Shown: positions 15,110-18,375 of the stretch, in pieces
Layout of the letters: the number at the start of each line of letters is the position of its first letter
How positions within the stretch are numbered: the first letter of the stretch is position 1
NCBI GenBank assembly: GCA_900751685.1
Contig: CAADSR010000396.1
Span: 1-18,375 of the forward strand
Source of the DNA: Clostridia bacterium
GTDB lineage: Bacteria > Bacillota > Clostridia > UBA1381
Length of the DNA: 18,375 bases
Direction of reading: 5' to 3'
Notes under the pieces: generated by a model
Database searches by the model: none
What the model saw: only the letters and a program-made list of their open reading frames with translations
Told to the model about the DNA's origin: nothing
Translations under genes and position numbers: made by a program

Positions 15110-15643
15110 CTAACCCAGGATCGCTTTTGTTTTTAAAACAGCGATCGCAGTCTTCGCATCATGGATCTCATTGCGCATGACCATCTCATATAGCGTATCC
15201 AGCGGCATCGTTTTAACGTCCAAAAACTCATCCTGGTCAAGGTGCTGCTTTCCCTGCCTTAGCTGGGTCGCCAGATAAAGGGTGATCTTCTCTTCACAAT
15301 ATCCTGGTGTTGGATAATATTCGCCCAGAGGCTGGATCTTCCCAGCCTCATAACCGGTCTCTTCACTCAGCTCCCGCATCCCGCAGGCAAGGGGGTCTTC
15401 CCCATACTCCAGTTTTCCCGCCGGGACCTCTAACAGTACGGTTTTAAACGCGATCCTATACTGCTCGACCATCAGGGCCTCCCGCTTTTGATTCACGGCA
15501 ATAACGCCTACCCCTCCGGGATGGGCAATCAATTCCCGCTTTGCTTCCCGGCCGTTCGGAAGTACGACTGTATCCCGCCGGACCCGGATGACCCTTCCGT
15601 CAAAAATAGGTTCTGTTCCAATCGTTTTCTCTGTAAAATCCAT
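15110..15643 (-). CDS. Nudix hydrolase, ADP-ribose pyrophosphatase type
   Basis: Hydrolyses ADP-ribose, and perhaps other NDP-sugars, to AMP and ribose 5-phosphate, recycling NAD breakdown products in the cytoplasm. The 177-residue protein carries a full Nudix box at 76-98 (GX5EX7RELSEETGY, with Arg90, Glu91, Glu94 and Glu95). EQYR (60-63) and EVPAGK before the box are typical of the NudF/ADPRase branch. A perfect AAAGGAGG precedes its ATG. It follows the methyltransferase by 12 bases in one operon and ends at a strong terminator. The exact substrate is inferred. Confidence 0.92.
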   Translation of the reverse strand: MDFTEKTIGTEPIFDGRVIRVRRDTVVLPNGREAKRELIAHPGGVGVIAVNQKREALMVEQYRIAFKTVLLEVPAGKLEYGEDPLACGMRELSEETGYEAGKIQPLGEYYPTPGYCEEKITLYLATQLRQGKQHLDQDEFLDVKTMPLDTLYEMVMRNEIHDAKTAIAVLKTKAILG

Positions 15644-15655
15644 GATATCCTCCTT

Positions 15656-16819
15656 TTACAACGACGCTTCCTCTAAAAACCGCTCAACCGCCGGATCAAC
15701 GCCGAGCATCTGCTTTAGCCCGTTGTACTCCGCTTCTGCCTTCTGATCGGGCCTGCCCGTATAGATTGCACGGATCATAATATTTTTCGGCGTTTCTGTT
15801 GGTGAAATATACTCGATCAACGACACTTTATAACCCTTACTTTCCAAGTAAACACTCCGGAGCCCATCGGTCAATGTGTCCGCCAGCCTGGCTTTGAGGA
15901 TCCCATGCTTTGTAATGGCTGAAAACGGTTCATACTGGTATTGCTTTAAAATATCCTTATGGCAGCAAGGCACGCACACGATTGCTTTCGCCTGGCTGCG
16001 GATCCCCAGCGCCAGCGCCATATCGGTCGCCGTATCACACGCATGCAGGGAGATCACGGCGTTTATCCTGCCCGGGGGCTGGTACGTCTTTAAATCCGCC
16101 TGGACAAACTCCATATTACGGTAACCCAGCTTTTGCGCGATCCTTTGAGACGCTTTGATAACAGTCTCGTTATAGTCCACCCCAATAAAGCGGCATTTGA
16201 GCTTACGGATCTCACACAAATAAAAATTCAGGACAAACGACAAGTAGCTCTTTCCGCAAGCACAGTCCAGCAATACTAATTCTTTTCCCGGTTCCATCCT
16301 GCCCAGCACTTCATCCATCAGCTCCACAAAATAATCGATTTGATTATATTTGCGGATCTTATCATTTTTGATTTTCCCATTTTCGGCTAGAATACCGATC
16401 TCTTTCAAAAGGTCTGCTGCCAGATCCGGATTGACCTTATACTCCCGGTGGGCGCTAACCGTGCTTTTCTGCTGTTCCGGCTCAACGGCTGCAGCATCCT
16501 CATACCGCATCCGGACCCGCTTCCCATCGGCTTCAATAACGATATTCCTGCCCCGCTCCCGGTAAATGAGCTGTGCCCCGTCATATTCTGCCGCGGTCTT
16601 TGCGATCCAATCCGAAAGCTCACTGATCTTTATCTTTTGTTTGGCGGCCTGCCAATTGAGCAGCAGGTACTCTTCTTCCTTTATGATATGCGCTGGAAAA
16701 TGCTTTGTCCCAGAATCAAACCGGGCATCAATGGCTATAAAATAGTCCGCCTTTTCCTCCATACGTCCCAAAATGCCGCTGAAATACAGAAGGATCTGTG
16801 ATACATGCTTCTTTTGCAT
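15656..16819 (-). CDS. SAM-dependent methyltransferase (Methyltransf_32/GSTCD-like)
   Basis: A 387-residue protein whose first 120 or so residues are not recognised, followed by a Rossmann-type methyltransferase domain. Motif I is LVLLDCACGKSYL (181-193), with the acidic residue ending the second strand at Asp215 (FIGVDYN), QADL at 240-243, SLHACDTATDMAL at 257-269 and VPCCHKD at 283-289. The His-Ala-Cys-Asp and Pro-Cys-Cys-His motifs match the Methyltransf_32 group, which includes eukaryotic GSTCD and is thought to act on RNA. The substrate is unknown. AAAGGAG precedes the ATG. It shares an operon with the Nudix gene but no functional link is evident. Confidence 0.85.
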   Translation of the reverse strand: MQKKHVSQILLYFSGILGRMEEKADYFIAIDARFDSGTKHFPAHIIKEEEYLLLNWQAAKQKIKISELSDWIAKTAAEYDGAQLIYRERGRNIVIEADGKRVRMRYEDAAAVEPEQQKSTVSAHREYKVNPDLAADLLKEIGILAENGKIKNDKIRKYNQIDYFVELMDEVLGRMEPGKELVLLDCACGKSYLSFVLNFYLCEIRKLKCRFIGVDYNETVIKASQRIAQKLGYRNMEFVQADLKTYQPPGRINAVISLHACDTATDMALALGIRSQAKAIVCVPCCHKDILKQYQYEPFSAITKHGILKARLADTLTDGLRSVYLESKGYKVSLIEYISPTETPKNIMIRAIYTGRPDQKAEAEYNGLKQMLGVDPAVERFLEEASL

Positions 16820-16852
16820 AAAAAGCTCCTTTTCCCTATCTTTGTTTCATTC

Positions 16853-16868
16853 CATCTATAAATAGATG
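16853..16868. repeat. 16-base inverted repeat upstream of the methyltransferase
   Basis: CATCTAT at 16853-16859 and ATAGATG at 16862-16868 are exact reverse complements separated by AA. It lies 33 bases before the methyltransferase start, where a promoter should be, and could be a repressor operator. With two spacer bases it is too tight for an RNA hairpin unless the stem frays. Confidence 0.4.
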
Positions 16869-16887
16869 ATGTTTTTAAAAATATACG

Positions 16888-16919
16888 AACCCTGCCCGCA
16901 AAAAATGCCGGACAGGGTT
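16888..16919 (-). terminator. terminator of the purH-purD operon
   Basis: AACCCTG (16888-16894) pairs with CAGGGTT (16913-16919), and the stem continues inward through CCCGCA and TGCCGG with one bulge, about 13 pairs in all. It lies 16 bases after the purD stop codon. The minus-strand tail is only moderately T-rich. Confidence 0.65.
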
Positions 16920-16935
16920 TTGATTTTACACTTTT

Positions 16936-18204
16936 TTATTGATCCTTTTTGATCCCGATATCCTTACGGTAATGGGCGTCTTTAAATTGGATTTTATGGA
17001 CCCCTTCATAAGCCTTTATAATGGCTTGATCCAAATCCGGCGCAACGGCTGTTACTCCGAGCACACGGCCACCGGCAGTGACGATTTTCCCATCCTGCAC
17101 TTTTGTTCCTGCATGGAATACTGTCATATCTTCCATTTTTGAAACATCCTTCAGGCCGGAGATCTCATAACCCGAAGTATATTTGACCGGATAACCGCCC
17201 GAAGCCATTACAACACAAACAGCCGCATTATCTTCCCATTCAATCGAGATCTGGTCCAGCCGTTCATCAATAACAGCTTCCATGATCTCCACCAAATCAG
17301 TTTTGAGGCGCGGCAGCACTACCTGGGTCTCCGGATCACCGAAGCGGCAATTATACTCGATCACCTTAACACCATCCGCCGTCATCATCAGGCCGAAATA
17401 CAGCACCCCTTTAAACGGGCGCCCTTCTTCCTGCATTGCGCGGACGGTAGGCAAAAAGATTTTTTCCATACATTCTTTTGCTTTGGCTTCATCGTACAGG
17501 CGGCTAGGCGAAAAAGTCCCCATCCCACCTGTATTCAGACCTTCATCATTGTCATAAGCCCGCTTATGGTCCTGTGCGGATACCATAGGGCAAACGGTTT
17601 TCCCATCAGTGAATGCCAAAACAGAAACTTCAGGGCCGGTCAAAAACTCTTCGATCACGATACGGCTCCCGCTTTCGCCGAAGACCTTCTGATCGATCAT
17701 ATCATGGACTGCTTTTTCCGCCTCTTCCAGATCCTGTGCAATAATAACGCCTTTCCCCAGCGCCAGTCCTTCCGCCTTGATAACTGCCGGGAACGTTCCC
17801 TTTTTTAGATATTCAACCGCCTTGGCACTCTCGGTAAACACTTCATATCCAGCCGTGGGAATATGATATTTTTTCATCAATTCCTTAGAGAATACTTTGC
17901 TGCCTTCCAACGCTGCCGCATTGGCGCGCGGGCCAAATGCACGGATCCCCTCGTTCTCCAATGCGTCTACCATCCCCATCACTAGCGGGTCATCCGGCGC
18001 GACCATGACCAAATCAATTTCCTTTTCTTTGGCAAAACGGACGATCCCTTCGATATCAGTCGCTCCGATTGGAACACATTCTGCCAGCTCCGCAATACCG
18101 CCGTTGCCTGGCGCACAATATATTTTTTCCACTGCCGGTGACTGTGCGATCTTCCAAACGACCGCATGTTCCCGGCCGCCGCCGCCTACTACAAGAATTT
18201 TCAT
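16936..18204 (-). CDS. purD: phosphoribosylamine-glycine ligase (GAR synthetase)
   Basis: Second step of de novo purine synthesis: ATP-dependent joining of phosphoribosylamine and glycine. Length is 422 residues, close to E. coli PurD (429). It begins with the N-domain signature MKILVVGGGGREHA, followed by an ATP-grasp core including VIKAEGLALGKGV and EEFLTGPEVSVLAF. NTGGMGTFSP and EYNCRFGDPETQ, both diagnostic of PurD, are present. The start chosen is ATG at 18204, nine bases after AAAGGA. An ATG two codons upstream is only three bases from that site, and the longer reading to 18276 runs into the end of purH. It follows purH by 25 bases. Confidence 0.97.
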   Translation of the reverse strand: MKILVVGGGGREHAVVWKIAQSPAVEKIYCAPGNGGIAELAECVPIGATDIEGIVRFAKEKEIDLVMVAPDDPLVMGMVDALENEGIRAFGPRANAAALEGSKVFSKELMKKYHIPTAGYEVFTESAKAVEYLKKGTFPAVIKAEGLALGKGVIIAQDLEEAEKAVHDMIDQKVFGESGSRIVIEEFLTGPEVSVLAFTDGKTVCPMVSAQDHKRAYDNDEGLNTGGMGTFSPSRLYDEAKAKECMEKIFLPTVRAMQEEGRPFKGVLYFGLMMTADGVKVIEYNCRFGDPETQVVLPRLKTDLVEIMEAVIDERLDQISIEWEDNAAVCVVMASGGYPVKYTSGYEISGLKDVSKMEDMTVFHAGTKVQDGKIVTAGGRVLGVTAVAPDLDQAIIKAYEGVHKIQFKDAHYRKDIGIKKDQ

Positions 18205-18229
18205 GGGCATTGTTCCTTTCTTTTTTGGA

Positions 18230-18375
18230 TTAATGATGGAATAAACGGATCCCTGTAAATGCCATGGCAATGCCATACTTATTACAGGTCTCGATCACAT
18301 TATCATCACGGATGGAACCACCGGGCTGCGCAATATAGCATACACCGCTTTTATGGGCACGCTCAATATTGTCTC
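18230..18375 (-). CDS. purH: bifunctional AICAR transformylase/IMP cyclohydrolase, C-terminal end (partial)
   Basis: Only the last 47 codons are present; the gene runs off the window edge. The reading includes CYIAQPGGSIRDDNVIE and ends AFTGIRLFHH, both typical of the C-terminal transformylase domain of PurH. That domain formylates AICAR in the ninth step of purine synthesis. The stop is TAA at 18230-18232. The purH-purD order is common in Bacillota and indicates a purine operon extending beyond the window. The frame is too short for tools with a length cut-off but is unambiguous. Confidence 0.93.
   Translation of the reverse strand, partial: DNIERAHKSGVCYIAQPGGSIRDDNVIETCNKYGIAMAFTGIRLFHH

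Noticed and set aside
18204..18276. Longer PurD start giving 24 extra residues
   Set aside because: The added part overlaps the end of purH, has no ribosome binding site, and PurD proteins begin at MKILVVGGGG-type sequence.
1..18375. CRISPR arrays, tRNA or rRNA genes, insertion sequences, phage genes, toxin-antitoxin pairs
   Set aside because: No regularly spaced repeats, cloverleaf motifs, transposase or integrase motifs, or small paired genes were found on either strand.

Overview
The window looks like core chromosome of a low-to-mid GC Gram-positive anaerobe of the class Clostridia, most likely Lachnospiraceae. The basis is gene order (zapA, a U32 protein, maf, mreBCD, mrdA, minCD, mgsA), strong AGGAGG-type ribosome binding sites, TTG and GTG starts, and family resemblance of the proteins. 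The species call is inference. No phage, IS, CRISPR, tRNA or rRNA was seen.

Layout. Positions 1-245 hold a GC-rich inverted-repeat region and a minus-strand terminator. Positions 246-3825 (minus) encode a two-gene heterodimeric ABC exporter with one degenerate ATP site. Positions 3826-4257 form a 432-base divergent intergenic region. It holds a minus-strand promoter for the ABC pair, a TTTAAG-N5-TTTAAG direct repeat placed 10 bases before a plus-strand TATAAT, a 156-base element with 26-base inverted arms, and a plus-strand promoter for nfo. nfo (4258-5091, endonuclease IV) is the only plus-strand gene and converges on the next block, with one terminator for each strand between them.

Positions 5191-14913 (minus) are a morphogenesis and division block, transcribed zapA, U32 protein, maf, mreB, mreC, mreD, mrdA, minC, minD, mgsA. 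MreBCD and PBP2 build the lateral wall. MinC and MinD place the division site, ZapA supports the Z ring, Maf is a nucleotide pyrophosphatase linked to division control, and MgsA is a methylglyoxal shunt enzyme. The only minD-mgsA boundary is a 4-base overlap, so no minE lies between them. A candidate internal promoter precedes minD. MinC has KEGQ where RSGQ is usual, and MgsA has Tyr where E. coli has His98.

Positions 15110-16819 (minus) hold a SAM-dependent methyltransferase followed by a Nudix ADP-ribose pyrophosphatase, ending in a very strong terminator. Positions 16936-18375 (minus) hold the end of purH followed by purD, the last part of a purine operon.

Most of this is ordinary housekeeping sequence. 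The part that known features do not explain is 3960-4170: a promoter resembling those driven by CiaR-type response regulators, pointing into a strongly structured segment with no convincing gene.
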